Notes under the pieces: model-generated | Told to the model about the DNA's origin: nothing | The model's database searches: none | Seen by the model: only the letters and a program-made list of their open reading frames with translations | Shown: piece by piece, positions 8,923 to 17,086 of the stretch | Layout of the letters: every line of letters starts with the position of its first letter | Numbering within the stretch: position 1 is the stretch's first letter | NCBI GenBank assembly: GCA_965197385.1 | Contig: CBDANA010000007.1 | Coordinates: 372,001-436,000 of the forward strand | DNA length: 64,000 nucleotides | Reading direction: 5' to 3' | Origin: G963667915 sp965197385 | GTDB taxonomy: Bacteria; Acidobacteriota; Vicinamibacteria; Vicinamibacterales; UBA823 | Position numbers and translations under genes: made by a program

Positions 8923-10170
8923 GTGCTACGCATGACCCCGACCAAGCTTCCCAAGATGACGACCGGACGCCGGACGTTCCTGACGTCCATGACGGCGATG
9001 ACGGCCGCGCCCGCCTTGTTGACATTCGACGTGAGCGCGCAGGCGCCGGTGCGGCGCGACGGTGCGGTGCACTCCTCGTTCGATCCGTGGGTCGAGGTGC
9101 ACACGGCGAACCTGCGGCACAACATCGGCGCGATCACTCGACGGGTCGGCGGCCGCCCGATCATGGCGGTCATCAAGAACAACGCCTACGGGCTCGGCAT
9201 CGTCAACGCCGGACGGACGCTGGATGCGCTGGCGGCGGTCGCGGGCCTGGCGGTGGTGAAGCTGAACGAAGCGGTGGCGCTCCGCGAGGGTGGTGTGCGG
9301 AAGCCGCTGTTGCTGATGGGACCGTTCGGTGAGTCGGATCTCGAGGAGGCGGTGGCGCGCGGCATCACGCCGATGGTGTACACGCCGATCGGCGACGCGC
9401 TCGACCGGATCGCGGCGAAGCTCGGCAAGACGATCCCGATTCACGTCTGTCTGGACACCGGGATGGGCCGCGTCGGCGTGCCGGTTCGCGACGTCGCGGC
9501 GCTCGTCCGCGATCTGGCAGGCCGGTCGTCGGTGCGGATCCAGGGACTCCAGACGACGCTCTCCGAGGACCCGGAGCTCGACCCGCTGCAGATTCAGCGC
9601 CTTCAGGAGGTCGGCGCCACGCTCCGGGGTGAAGGGATCGACGTCGGTCGCCTGCACGCCGCGTCCAGCTACGCGCTGTTCGAGCATCCGGAAGCATTTC
9701 TCGACATGGTGCGGGTCGGCATGGCGATCTACGGCGTCTATCCGGAGGAATCGTTCCGGACGATGGGGGTCCTCGACCTCCGTCCGGCGGTGGCCCTGCG
9801 GGCGCGCGTGGCGTACGTCAAGCAGCTCCGTCGCGGGGAGACCGCCGGATACGACCGAGCCTACGTGGCGGAGAACGACGTCTGGATTGCCACCCTGCCG
9901 ATCGGACACGTCGACGGGCTGCCGCGCACGGCGGCGCAGGGCGGCCGGATGACGATTGGCGGCGAGCGCTATCCGATCATCGCGGCGATTTCGGCGAGCC
10001 ACACCATGGTAGAGCTCGGCCGGGACACACAGGTCCAGGCGGGTGACCAGGCGACGGCGTTCGACTGGGCGGAGGGCTCGCGCCCGGAGGATTTCGCGGC
10101 TGGTTTCGGCGGGTCAGTCTACGATCTGACGATGCATCTGAGCCCGCTGATGCCGCGACGTGTCATCTGA
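8923..10170 (+). CDS. Tat-exported alanine racemase family protein
   Basis: 415 residues from GTG 8923 (preceded by ACGAGG); ATG 8932 is the alternative. The N-terminus has a twin-arginine signal (TGRRTFLTSMTAMTAAPALL), so the enzyme is predicted to be exported folded with its PLP. The PLP-binding motif IKNNAYG gives Lys85. The second catalytic tyrosine is expected at AGYDRAY (Tyr310), and GHVDGLPR corresponds to the usual GYADG..R segment. Family members interconvert L- and D-amino acids, classically alanine for peptidoglycan. A periplasmic location would instead suit a broad-specificity racemase that makes D-amino acids outside the cytoplasm. Fold and family are clear; substrate and export are inferred. 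Confidence 0.85.
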   Translation: MLRMTPTKLPKMTTGRRTFLTSMTAMTAAPALLTFDVSAQAPVRRDGAVHSSFDPWVEVHTANLRHNIGAITRRVGGRPIMAVIKNNAYGLGIVNAGRTLDALAAVAGLAVVKLNEAVALREGGVRKPLLLMGPFGESDLEEAVARGITPMVYTPIGDALDRIAAKLGKTIPIHVCLDTGMGRVGVPVRDVAALVRDLAGRSSVRIQGLQTTLSEDPELDPLQIQRLQEVGATLRGEGIDVGRLHAASSYALFEHPEAFLDMVRVGMAIYGVYPEESFRTMGVLDLRPAVALRARVAYVKQLRRGETAGYDRAYVAENDVWIATLPIGHVDGLPRTAAQGGRMTIGGERYPIIAAISASHTMVELGRDTQVQAGDQATAFDWAEGSRPEDFAAGFGGSVYDLTMHLSPLMPRRVI

Positions 10171-10183
10171 CGCGGCCGCTCGG

Positions 10184-10349
10184 TTAACAGCCCGTGGTGA
10201 AAATCCTGCGGCATTCGACCGCCGAGGCATCCCGCCCCACGGTGTTGCTCGTCGGTCGAATACTCCAGGTATTCTCCCTCCTCGCGCCTTGCGGGGCAGG
10301 CGCCTCGACGGTCTCGGTGCGAGGCGGGACTTTCACCACGGGCTGCTAG
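10184..10349. repeat. 166-bp palindromic CTAG element, copy A
   Basis: An imperfect large palindrome between convergent genes (racemase stop at 10170, PilZ stop at 10346). The right terminus reads, outside in, CTAGCAGCCCGTGGTGAAAG; the left terminus is TTAACAGCCCGTGGTGAAAA. The same 166-bp layout recurs at 36674 and 43973, and a 189-bp form at 18313. The CTA of its right end is the PilZ stop codon on the minus strand. Confidence 0.85.
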
Positions 10350-10828
10350 GCTGACAGCGCCGCGGCCACGCGGCGGGCGGCGGCAGAATAGACGACCGGG
10401 CACCGGCGGACGGCCTGCGTGAGCGTCGCGGTTCGCGCCGCGAGTCCCCGCCGCCGGTCGGGCTTCACCAGCAACCGAAGCGCGTAGGTGTCAGGTGCGT
10501 CGGTCGCCCGCAGAAACACACCCACCCGGTAGACGGCAGCCGGCACGCTCGCGCGCTGCAGGGCCACCGGGAGTTCCGGACACTCCGCGGTGGATCGATC
10601 GACGTGGAAGCTGACCAACCGATGGAGTGGAATGGGAGTGCCGCTCAGGCACTCGACCAGCACGCCGTTCTCGCTGACGTTGCGGGTCTGGACGACGGCG
10701 CGCCGGGTCTCGCCCTGGGCGTCCTTCCAGGTCAACCGGTCGCCAACCGACACGTGGCGACGCTGGTTGGCGCATTCGTCGGTCGCCGGGATGGCATCAA
10801 GATTCGGCTGCTCCATCACGGAATTCAA
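10346..10828 (-). CDS. PilZ-domain protein
   Basis: 160 residues. The N-terminal half carries the PilZ signature: a basic motif QRRHVS followed by ~30 residues and NVSENGVLVE, matching the RxxxR...(D/N)xSxxG pattern that binds cyclic di-GMP. The C-terminal part (DTYALRLLVKPDRRRGLAAR...) is basic and alanine-rich with no further domain recognised. It is probably a soluble c-di-GMP effector. Its stop codon is contributed by the terminal CTAG of repeat copy A, so the insertion may have reset the C-terminus. The start ATG is at 10828; MEQPNLDA, four residues later, is an alternative. Confidence 0.7.
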   Translation of the reverse strand: MNSVMEQPNLDAIPATDECANQRRHVSVGDRLTWKDAQGETRRAVVQTRNVSENGVLVECLSGTPIPLHRLVSFHVDRSTAECPELPVALQRASVPAAVYRVGVFLRATDAPDTYALRLLVKPDRRRGLAARTATLTQAVRRCPVVYSAAARRVAAALSA

Positions 10829-10989
10829 CTACAAAGATTGCGCCAAATTCCTCGAGAGGGTGCCGTCGAGTCCTAAAGTCGTAAAGCGCTGCAGCCGAAG
10901 GAATTAAGTTCCGTGTCAATCTGTGCAGATCTGCCGGTATGCGTCGATCTGAATACCTCCGTAACAGTTGTACAAAGAGGCGGCGGTGA

Positions 10990-12185
10990 GTTCAAAGGGT
11001 CGATGCAACGCGATGAATGATCACAGCAAGGAGGGATCATGGGTCGCGTTCGTCGTCCACGGATGTCAGCAAGAGAGAAGGTGGAGCTGTGGAAGCGGTG
11101 GAAGCGAGGTGAGTCGCTCAGCGACATCGGTCGGGCACTCGGTCGGATCCCGGGAGCAGTTCACCACGTCGTGTCAGCCCGTGGGGGTATCCCGCCGCCG
11201 TCACGGACCCGGTCGCGACGCTCGCTCACCCTGACGGAGCGGGAGGAAATCTCCAGGGGCTTGGCCCGGGGCTACTCCGTGCGCCTGAGTCGAGCGCCAT
11301 CGACGATCAGCCGGGAGGTGCGACGGAACGGTGGCCGACGGCAGTACCGTGCGTCCGTTGCCGACGCGCGTGCCTGGGACCGAACTCGGCGTCCGAAACC
11401 CTGTCGGCTCGCCCTCTCGCCGTTGCTCCGTGCCCTGGTGGCTGAGAAGCTGGCGGCAGACTGGTCCCCACAGCAGATCGCCGGGTGGCTCAAACGGACC
11501 TTTCCGAAGGATCCTTGTTTGCACGTGTCGCACGAGACGATCTATCTCAGTCTCTTCGTGCAGAGTCGCGGGGTGCTGAAGAAAGCCCTGAACGCCCACC
11601 TTCGCCGTCGGCGACGGATGCGTCGGTCCAAGCACGCCAGCACGGCGGGCCAGTGCCGTGGTCAGATCATCGACGCCGTCTCGATTCGAGAGCGTCCGGC
11701 GGAGGCAGCGGATCGGGCCGTGCCCGGCCACTGGGAAGGCGACTTACTGACCGGGGCTCGCAACTCACACATCGCCACGCTCGTCGAGCGCCACTCGCGC
11801 TTCCTGCTCTTGATTCGTCTGGCTGGCAAAGACACCGCCAATGTCGTGCGGGCGCTGGCCAACGCCGTTCGCACGCTCCCGAAGGGGTTGATGGCGTCTC
11901 TGACGTGGGACCGTGGGACCGAATTCGCCTCGCACAAGCGCTTCACGGTCGCCACGAACGTGAAGGTGTACTTCTGCGACCCGCAGAGTCCATGGCAGCG
12001 AGGTACGAACGAGAACACCAACGGCTTGTTGCGGCAATACTTCCCCAAAGGAACAAACCTCTCGACCTACACGCAGGCTGATCTCAACACCATCGCGCAA
12101 CGTCTCAACTCACGTCCACGCAAGACGCTGGGATATGCCACGCCAGCTGATACACTGCGACCGCTGTTGCATTGACCGATTGAAC
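10990..12185 (+). mobile_element. IS30-family insertion sequence
   Basis: Bounded by imperfect inverted repeats: GTTCAAAGGGTCGATGCAAC at 10990-11009 and, inverted, GTTCAATCGGTCAATGCAAC at 12185-12166 (17 of 20 identical). It contains one transposase gene. The transposase stop codon (12173-12175) lies inside the right repeat. No convincing target duplication is visible, so the exact outer ends are uncertain by a few bases. Confidence 0.8.
11039..12175 (+). CDS. IS30-family transposase
   Basis: 378 residues, ATG 11039 with a strong AAGGAGGG ribosome site. The N-terminal helix-turn-helix region (RPRMSAREKVELWKRWKRGE, then SDIGRALGRIPGAVHHVVSA) and the IS30 segment RAPSTISREVRRNGG precede a DDE catalytic core with Asp235 (GHWEGDLLTG), Asp291 (TWDRGTEF) and Glu325 (QRGTNENTNGLLRQYFPKG). 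The 33-residue spacing between the second Asp and the Glu is characteristic of IS30. All catalytic residues are present and there is no internal stop, so the enzyme may be active. It inserted just past the 3' end of the truncated sigma-54 activator gene. Confidence 0.95.
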   Translation: MGRVRRPRMSAREKVELWKRWKRGESLSDIGRALGRIPGAVHHVVSARGGIPPPSRTRSRRSLTLTEREEISRGLARGYSVRLSRAPSTISREVRRNGGRRQYRASVADARAWDRTRRPKPCRLALSPLLRALVAEKLAADWSPQQIAGWLKRTFPKDPCLHVSHETIYLSLFVQSRGVLKKALNAHLRRRRRMRRSKHASTAGQCRGQIIDAVSIRERPAEAADRAVPGHWEGDLLTGARNSHIATLVERHSRFLLLIRLAGKDTANVVRALANAVRTLPKGLMASLTWDRGTEFASHKRFTVATNVKVYFCDPQSPWQRGTNENTNGLLRQYFPKGTNLSTYTQADLNTIAQRLNSRPRKTLGYATPADTLRPLLH

Positions 12186-12199
12186 CTGCCGGATACTTT

Positions 12200-13124
<925 letters not shown>

Positions 13125-13253
13125 TGACAGGGCGATCGCTTCCTTCCGTTTCTCTGCCGTGACGAGATTCAGGGTGCCCACCTGGTCGTCGGGGCCCCAG
13201 CGCCCCCAGTTCGACAGCTCCTCAATCCAGGCTTCGAGCGTCGCTGCGTCCAC
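13125..13253 (-). pseudogene. 5' fragment of a cyclase-family (metal-dependent amidase/kynurenine formamidase-like) gene
   Basis: From a GTG at 13253 the minus strand reads VDAATLEAWIEEL, then SNWGRWGPDDQVGTLNLVT, then AEKRKEAIAL. This is the conserved N-terminus of the bacterial cyclase family (kynurenine formamidase-like, Mn/Zn hydrolases). After about 43 residues homology stops at ~13125, where the truncated sigma-54 activator begins in another frame. The transposon at 13268 inserted about 7 bp upstream of this start codon. Only a remnant is left. Confidence 0.65.
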
Positions 13254-13259
13254 CGACCT

Positions 13260-13267
13260 GGCCTGGG
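13260..13267. repeat. Target-site duplication, left copy (GGCCTGGG)
   Basis: GGCCTGGG abuts the left inverted repeat, and the identical octamer lies at 15891-15898 after the right repeat. An 8-bp duplication is within the range known for IS1-family insertions. Confidence 0.85.
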
Positions 13268-13332
13268 GGTAGTGTCGGCAGGGTGCGTTGAACGCCCCTT
13301 GAGAAATTCGGTCCCCCCGAGTACCGTCAGAC

Positions 13333-13503
13333 ATGACTTCTGACCATGCCTCGCTGGAGACCCTGAAGGCGATGATCTCCGAGCTGGAGCTGTTGATCGA
13401 GACGGCCCCGCCGCTGCCAGAGAACCGCACCTCCCGCTGCCTGGAACTGGTACGCGCCGCCAAAGCCCTGACGGGCGACTTGCTAGTGACAACTCGCGCA
13501 TAG
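13333..13503 (+). CDS. Small hypothetical protein in transposon
   Basis: 56 residues from ATG 13333 to TAG 13501-13503: MTSDHASLETLKAMISELEL, continuing LLIETAPPLPENRTSRCLEL and ending in LLVTTRA. Predicted mostly helical, acidic then basic, with one cysteine. The ribosome site is weak. It sits 41 bp inside the left inverted repeat and 12 bp before the next small gene on the same strand, so the two may be co-transcribed. No family recognised. Confidence 0.5.
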   Translation: MTSDHASLETLKAMISELELLIETAPPLPENRTSRCLELVRAAKALTGDLLVTTRA

Positions 13504-13515
13504 CATACTAGAGAC

Positions 13516-13743
13516 ATGCGTAGCCTCCCAAGCATGAAAATGGCCGAGCCGGAGACGGCAGAAGCCGATAATGTGATCGCGTTCCCGACCACGCCCAAGC
13601 GGGTGAAGAACCCGGCTGCGGTCGCACTGGGGAAGCTTGGGGGCTCGAAGGGCGGCAGGGCCAGGGCGGCTCGGCTCTCGCCTGAGCGCAGAAAAGAAAT
13701 CGCCCAACGAGCGGCAGAGGCCCGCTGGGCGAAGGCTAGGTAA
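13516..13743 (+). CDS. Small basic GGxKGG-motif protein in transposon
   Basis: 75 residues from ATG 13516 (ATG 13534 is an alternative). The C-terminal half, ALGKLGGSKGGRARAARLSP followed by ERRKEIAQRAAEARWAKAR, is a compact basic helix-turn-helix-sized motif. I know this pattern from many short uncharacterised proteins in GC-rich bacteria, often near mobile DNA. The basic charge suggests nucleic-acid binding, which is inference. As transposon cargo it could regulate transposition or be a passenger. Confidence 0.6.
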   Translation: MRSLPSMKMAEPETAEADNVIAFPTTPKRVKNPAAVALGKLGGSKGGRARAARLSPERRKEIAQRAAEARWAKAR

Positions 13744-13750
13744 GGACGTG

Positions 13751-13776
13751 CCGGTGGAGGATGCTACCTCTACCGG
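13751..13776. terminator. Perfect hairpin between convergent cargo genes
   Basis: CCGGTGGAGG, a 6-base loop and CCTCTACCGG form a 10-bp stem with one G-T wobble, 8 bp past the stop of the plus-strand small gene and overlapping the end of the minus-strand 40-codon frame. There is no T-run, so if it terminates transcription it is not a classical intrinsic terminator. Confidence 0.5.
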
Positions 13777-13892
13777 GGGAGGGAGCAGCTAGTCGTCGGT
13801 ATTATTGGGGTCTCGATCACGACCGTGTCGTCGCCGATCTCGATTGTGATTTTGATCCTGCGGACCGACATCATCCGAACGGTTAGGGTCAT
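13770..13892 (-). CDS. Putative 40-residue protein in transposon
   Basis: On the minus strand an AGGAGG sequence (13910-13905) precedes ATG-ATA-TGA at 13897. This two-codon frame overlaps a second ATG at 13892 that opens MTLTVRMMSVRRIKITIEIG, continuing DDTVVIETPIIPTT to TAG at 13770. The perfect ribosome site argues for translation here, possibly with re-initiation on the second ATG. Alternating hydrophobic and charged residues suggest a small beta-rich protein. No family recognised. It follows the 267-residue gene on the same strand by about 50 bp. Confidence 0.45.
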   Translation of the reverse strand: MTLTVRMMSVRRIKITIEIGDDTVVIETPIIPTTSCSLPR

Positions 13893-13943
13893 ATCATGTG
13901 GCCACCTCCTTTCTGACGCGCTCGTTCTGCCAACGGGCGCGTC

Positions 13944-14747
13944 TCATTTCGCAGCATCCTGGATCTCAATTCTCAGACTGCCGCCGTCCTCGGCGCTTTC
14001 GTAGATCAAGTCGAAAATCGTGTTGGCGGCCTGGAGCCACTTGTACCTGTCTCTAGTGGCCCACGCGGAACTCTCGGGCGGCAGTTTCTTTATCAACCCC
14101 TCGATGAGGTCGTGGCGTCCACCGCCACCTCCATCGCCACCTTGATCTCGCCGATCTTGGCCGTTTCCGTCCCGATCACCGGGCTCACCTTCATCGACAT
14201 CCCGTGCTCCACCTTGGCCTGGATGTGGTGCGACGAGTCGATCCTGTCCGGCAGCGAAGAACCCAGCTTGTGTCGCTGATCGCTGGAACGGCTGTCGAGC
14301 CTTGCTCTTTGATTTCCTCGCGACACCGAGCGTCACCATCTCACTCTCAAGAGCACTGGCCGGAGGTAGTGCGGCTCCCTTGTACTTGTCGTAGATCGCC
14401 TTGTACAGCGGCACCGTCAAGAACGCGTCGACCTTTGCAGCGGCTTCCTGTTTGGTGTCAGCGATACTGGAGCCGAGAGGCGTGAGCCGGATGGAACCCT
14501 GCCCGTACCGCACCAACCCGAATACCTTTGCGGTACGCAACAGGGCGCGGAAGCCTCCGCCGTTGTGGGCCACGTCCAACTCGGCCGCGAGCTGGACGTC
14601 ATCACAGCTCGTGCCACCGACCTGGTAGACCCCCTGAGCCACCCGAACGGCTGAGTCCAGATCGCCGTACGGAAACTCGATTTTCGAGCGCTCGCGCTCC
14701 TGCTTCTGGGCGGCCTCTGCCGTTTCGCTCGCTTGGGTTTCGGTCAT
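13944..14747 (-). CDS. Hypothetical cargo protein with two conserved-looking ends
   Basis: 267 residues from ATG 14747, preceded by AGGAGGG; an upstream in-frame start at 14801 lacks such a site. Residues ~25-150 resemble a winged-helix-like domain seen in uncharacterised proteins (DSAVRVAQGVYQVGGTSCDD, ALLRTAKVFGLVRYGQGSIR, LTPLGSSIAD). A polar, glycine-rich linker (GDGGGGGRHD) follows, then a C-terminal helix pair (GLIKKLPPESSAW, WLQAANTIFDLIYES). The linker is much more variable in composition than the ends, so a compensated frameshift inside it cannot be excluded. I cannot assign a function. As the largest cargo gene of the transposon it is the best candidate for a selectable trait or a host-interaction role. 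Confidence 0.65.
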   Translation of the reverse strand: MTETQASETAEAAQKQERERSKIEFPYGDLDSAVRVAQGVYQVGGTSCDDVQLAAELDVAHNGGGFRALLRTAKVFGLVRYGQGSIRLTPLGSSIADTKQEAAAKVDAFLTVPLYKAIYDKYKGAALPPASALESEMVTLGVARKSKSKARQPFQRSATQAGFFAAGQDRLVAPHPGQGGARDVDEGEPGDRDGNGQDRRDQGGDGGGGGRHDLIEGLIKKLPPESSAWATRDRYKWLQAANTIFDLIYESAEDGGSLRIEIQDAAK

Positions 14748-14912
14748 CTCAGCATCCCTCCTGAATGCGTATCCCAGACACGATACCACCGTCGCGGACA
14801 AAAGTCCAGGAATAAGGAACTACAGGAAGTATTTTATTGACTGCTTACGCGCATAAGTATGTAATATTGTCATTATGTTGGACGAGACGAGGCGCGGGCG
14901 AACGGTCTGGTC

Positions 14913-15862
14913 ATGGTTTGTCGGAGCTGCGACATTGCCTGTCGAAGGTTCGGGAAACATCGCAATGGGCTCCAGCGTTTCCGGTGTGCTCAGTGCGGAA
15001 CGACTTACACGGAGCCTCACGAGCGCCTGTTGGGCTCTCTGCTTGTGTCCGAGGACAAGGCCCTGCTGGCCCTTCAACTGTTGGTCGAAGGCAACTCGAT
15101 CCGGAGCACCGAGCGCATCACGGGGCTCGACCGCAACACGGTCATGCGGGTACTGGTACTGGCGGGCGAGCGCTGCGAGAGACTGTTGTCAGATCGCGTC
15201 CAGAATCTTCCGGTTGAGCACCTGGAGCTGGATGAGTGCTGGACGTATGTAGGTTGCCACGAGAAACGGATCCGGCCCGACATGCGGAATCCCCATCTCC
15301 GAGGAGATCAGTATGTGTTCATCGCCATGGAGGAGAGCACGAAGATGGTTATGCCTGGCATTTAGGGAGACGCACACGTGAGAGCACCGACCAGTTCGTC
15401 ACCAAGATTCGTCACGCGACGACGGACGGCCCGCTGTTCGACATCAGCACTGATGGCTTTCAGCCCTACGAGGGCGCGATCGGCACAGGGCTGTTTGACC
15501 GAGCCAACCACAGCCAGATAGTGAAAATGTTCTCGCACCACGTTGAGGTTGGGCGGGAGCGGTATAGCCCCGCCCGGTTCGTCTCGGTCGGCAAGGATGC
15601 GGTTACCGGTCTGCCCGACTTGGACCGTGCCTCGACGTCGCACATCGAGCGGAAGAATGGTTCGCTGCGCCAGTGGTGCAAGCGCCTAACGCGCTTGACC
15701 TACGCCTACAGCAAAAAGTGGGAGAATCTACACGCGGCGCTGGCGCTGCATTTTGCGTACTACAATTTCTGCCGGATTCACCGGTCGCTACGCGTGACGC
15801 CGGCGCAGGAGGCCGGAATCACCGAGCACGTGTGGGAAATCCGAGAATTGTTGCAGGGATGA
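14913..15862 (+). pseudogene. IS1-family transposase, frameshifted
   Basis: The first part (14913-15365) has an N-terminal zinc ribbon (Cys3, Cys6, Cys25, Cys28), an HTH (SIRSTERITGLDRNTVMRVL) and the first catalytic Asp (LELDECWTYVG). At ~15350 the frame shifts by one base; the other frame continues AWHLGRRTRESTDQFVTKIR with the second Asp (DISTDGFQPY) and the Glu (SHIERKNGSLRQW) to TGA 15862. The tail (LALHFAYYNFCRIHRSLRVT) is diagnostic of IS1-type transposases. No slippery sequence like the IS1 A6C is present at the shift, so it is probably a one-base deletion or a sequencing error rather than programmed frameshifting. Confidence 0.85.
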
Positions 15863-15890
15863 TTCTTCAACGCACCCTGCCGACACTACC

Positions 15891-15898
15891 GGCCTGGG
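15891..15898. repeat. Target-site duplication, right copy (GGCCTGGG)
   Basis: Identical to 13260-13267, directly after the right inverted repeat of the transposon. Confidence 0.85.
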
Positions 15899-15978
15899 TG
15901 GCGACGGTGCGGGCGGCCAGGAGTCGTGGTAGGATAGGCGACCGTTCACCAAAGGTATCTGTTTGAAAGGAGTCGACG

Positions 15979-17085
15979 ATGGTTCGTCGAACACTGCTGT
16001 TCCTGCCGGCGCTCGCTGGGATCTTGCTGCTCGCCTCGGCGATTCACGCTCCGGTCGCCACGGCCCAGGCCGGCACCGGGCCTAAACTCGAATCCGGCGG
16101 TCCGTTGACCTTCGGTCCGGACGACGTGCTGTTCATCGCGGACAACCGAGGCGCGGCCATCTTCGCGCTCGAGATGGGTGACCGCCTGTTAGGCGGCGCG
16201 CCGGGCACCAAGAACGTGTCGGAAATCGATCAGAAGATCGCCGCCCTGCTCGGCACCGACGCCCGCGAGATCCAAATCAACGACTTGGCCGTCAACGCCG
16301 AGTCGCGGAACGCCTTCATCTCGGTGTCGCGGGGTCGCGGGGCCGATGCGATGCCGGCGCTGCTGCGTGTTGATGGCAATGGCAAGATCGACGTGATCTC
16401 GCTGAGCAACGTCGCGTACACGAGGGCGATGCTGCCGAATCCGCCTGAGTCGGATCCGGGCGCGCGCCGCAACCCGCGAACGCAGACCATCACGGACATG
16501 GCCTATGTAGACGGGAGCCTGTTCATCGCCGGTCTCTCGAACGAGGAGTTCTCGTCGAAGCTGCGGTCCGTCGCCTATCCGTTCGAGGCGGTCGACGACG
16601 GGACGAGTATCGAAATCTGGCACGCGGCGCACGGGCAGTTCGAGACCCAGTCACCGGTCTACACGTTCGTGCCCTATGACATCGGCGGCCAGCAGCATCT
16701 GATCGCCGGCTATCTGTGCACACCGCTGGTGAAATTCCCGATCGACGATCTGAAGTCTAGATCGAAGGTCATGGGCACGACGATTGCCGAGTTGGGCAAC
16801 CGAAACCGTCCACTCGACATGATCGTGTACCAGAAGGACGGCCGGGACTTCCTGCTCATGTCGAACACGAGCCGTGGCGTGATGAAGATTTCGACAACCG
16901 GTTTCGATTCGCAGGCCGGGCTGACAGAGCCGGTGAGCGGCGGCGGGACCGCCGGCGTGGCCTACGAGACGATCGCCGGGATGACCGGCGTCGAGCAGCT
17001 CGACCTCCTCGACGAGCGCCACGCCATCGTGATTGCGCGGAGCGACTCCGGCACGGCCAATCTCGAGGCGGTTGCGCTTCCGTAA
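15979..17085 (+). CDS. Secreted beta-propeller-like hypothetical protein
   Basis: 368 residues, ATG 15979 after GAAAGGAG. A signal peptide (RRTLLFLPALAGILLLASAI, cleavage near ATAQA) directs export. The mature protein consists of repeating segments such as LTFGPDDVLFIADNRGAAIF, ITDMAYVDGSLFIAGLSNEE and GRDFLLMSNTSRGVMKI, in which short beta strands alternate with loops as in a beta-propeller. No enzymatic motif is visible. Its stop (17083-17085) is one base before the GTG of the next gene, so the two are translationally coupled and probably act together in the periplasm. Function unknown. Confidence 0.8.
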   Translation: MVRRTLLFLPALAGILLLASAIHAPVATAQAGTGPKLESGGPLTFGPDDVLFIADNRGAAIFALEMGDRLLGGAPGTKNVSEIDQKIAALLGTDAREIQINDLAVNAESRNAFISVSRGRGADAMPALLRVDGNGKIDVISLSNVAYTRAMLPNPPESDPGARRNPRTQTITDMAYVDGSLFIAGLSNEEFSSKLRSVAYPFEAVDDGTSIEIWHAAHGQFETQSPVYTFVPYDIGGQQHLIAGYLCTPLVKFPIDDLKSRSKVMGTTIAELGNRNRPLDMIVYQKDGRDFLLMSNTSRGVMKISTTGFDSQAGLTEPVSGGGTAGVAYETIAGMTGVEQLDLLDERHAIVIARSDSGTANLEAVALP

Positions 17086-17086
17086 C

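Larger units (their letters stand above)
13268..15890. mobile_element. Cargo-carrying IS1-type transposon (2.6 kb)
   Basis: Delimited by perfect 25-bp inverted repeats starting GGTAGTGTCGGCAGGGTGCG (13268-13292, and inverted at 15890-15866) and flanked by an exact 8-bp direct repeat GGCCTGGG. Inside are an IS1-family DDE transposase reading frame at the right end and four other reading frames: two small genes on plus, and a 40-residue frame plus a 267-residue gene on minus. The perfect ends and target duplication indicate one recent insertion of the whole unit. Ordinary IS1-family elements are about 0.7-1.2 kb and hold only the transposase, so the extra genes are cargo. A frameshift in the transposase may make this copy immobile. 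Confidence 0.88.

Noticed and set aside
10119..10403. Short peptides ending in FHHGLL encoded by each CTAG element
   Set aside because: Every copy reads a similar peptide in one frame on either strand simply because the element is palindromic; no ribosome site or consistent start was found.
15340..15370. Programmed frameshifting in the IS1-type transposase
   Set aside because: No A-rich or other slippery heptamer is present at the switch; a simple indel explains it.
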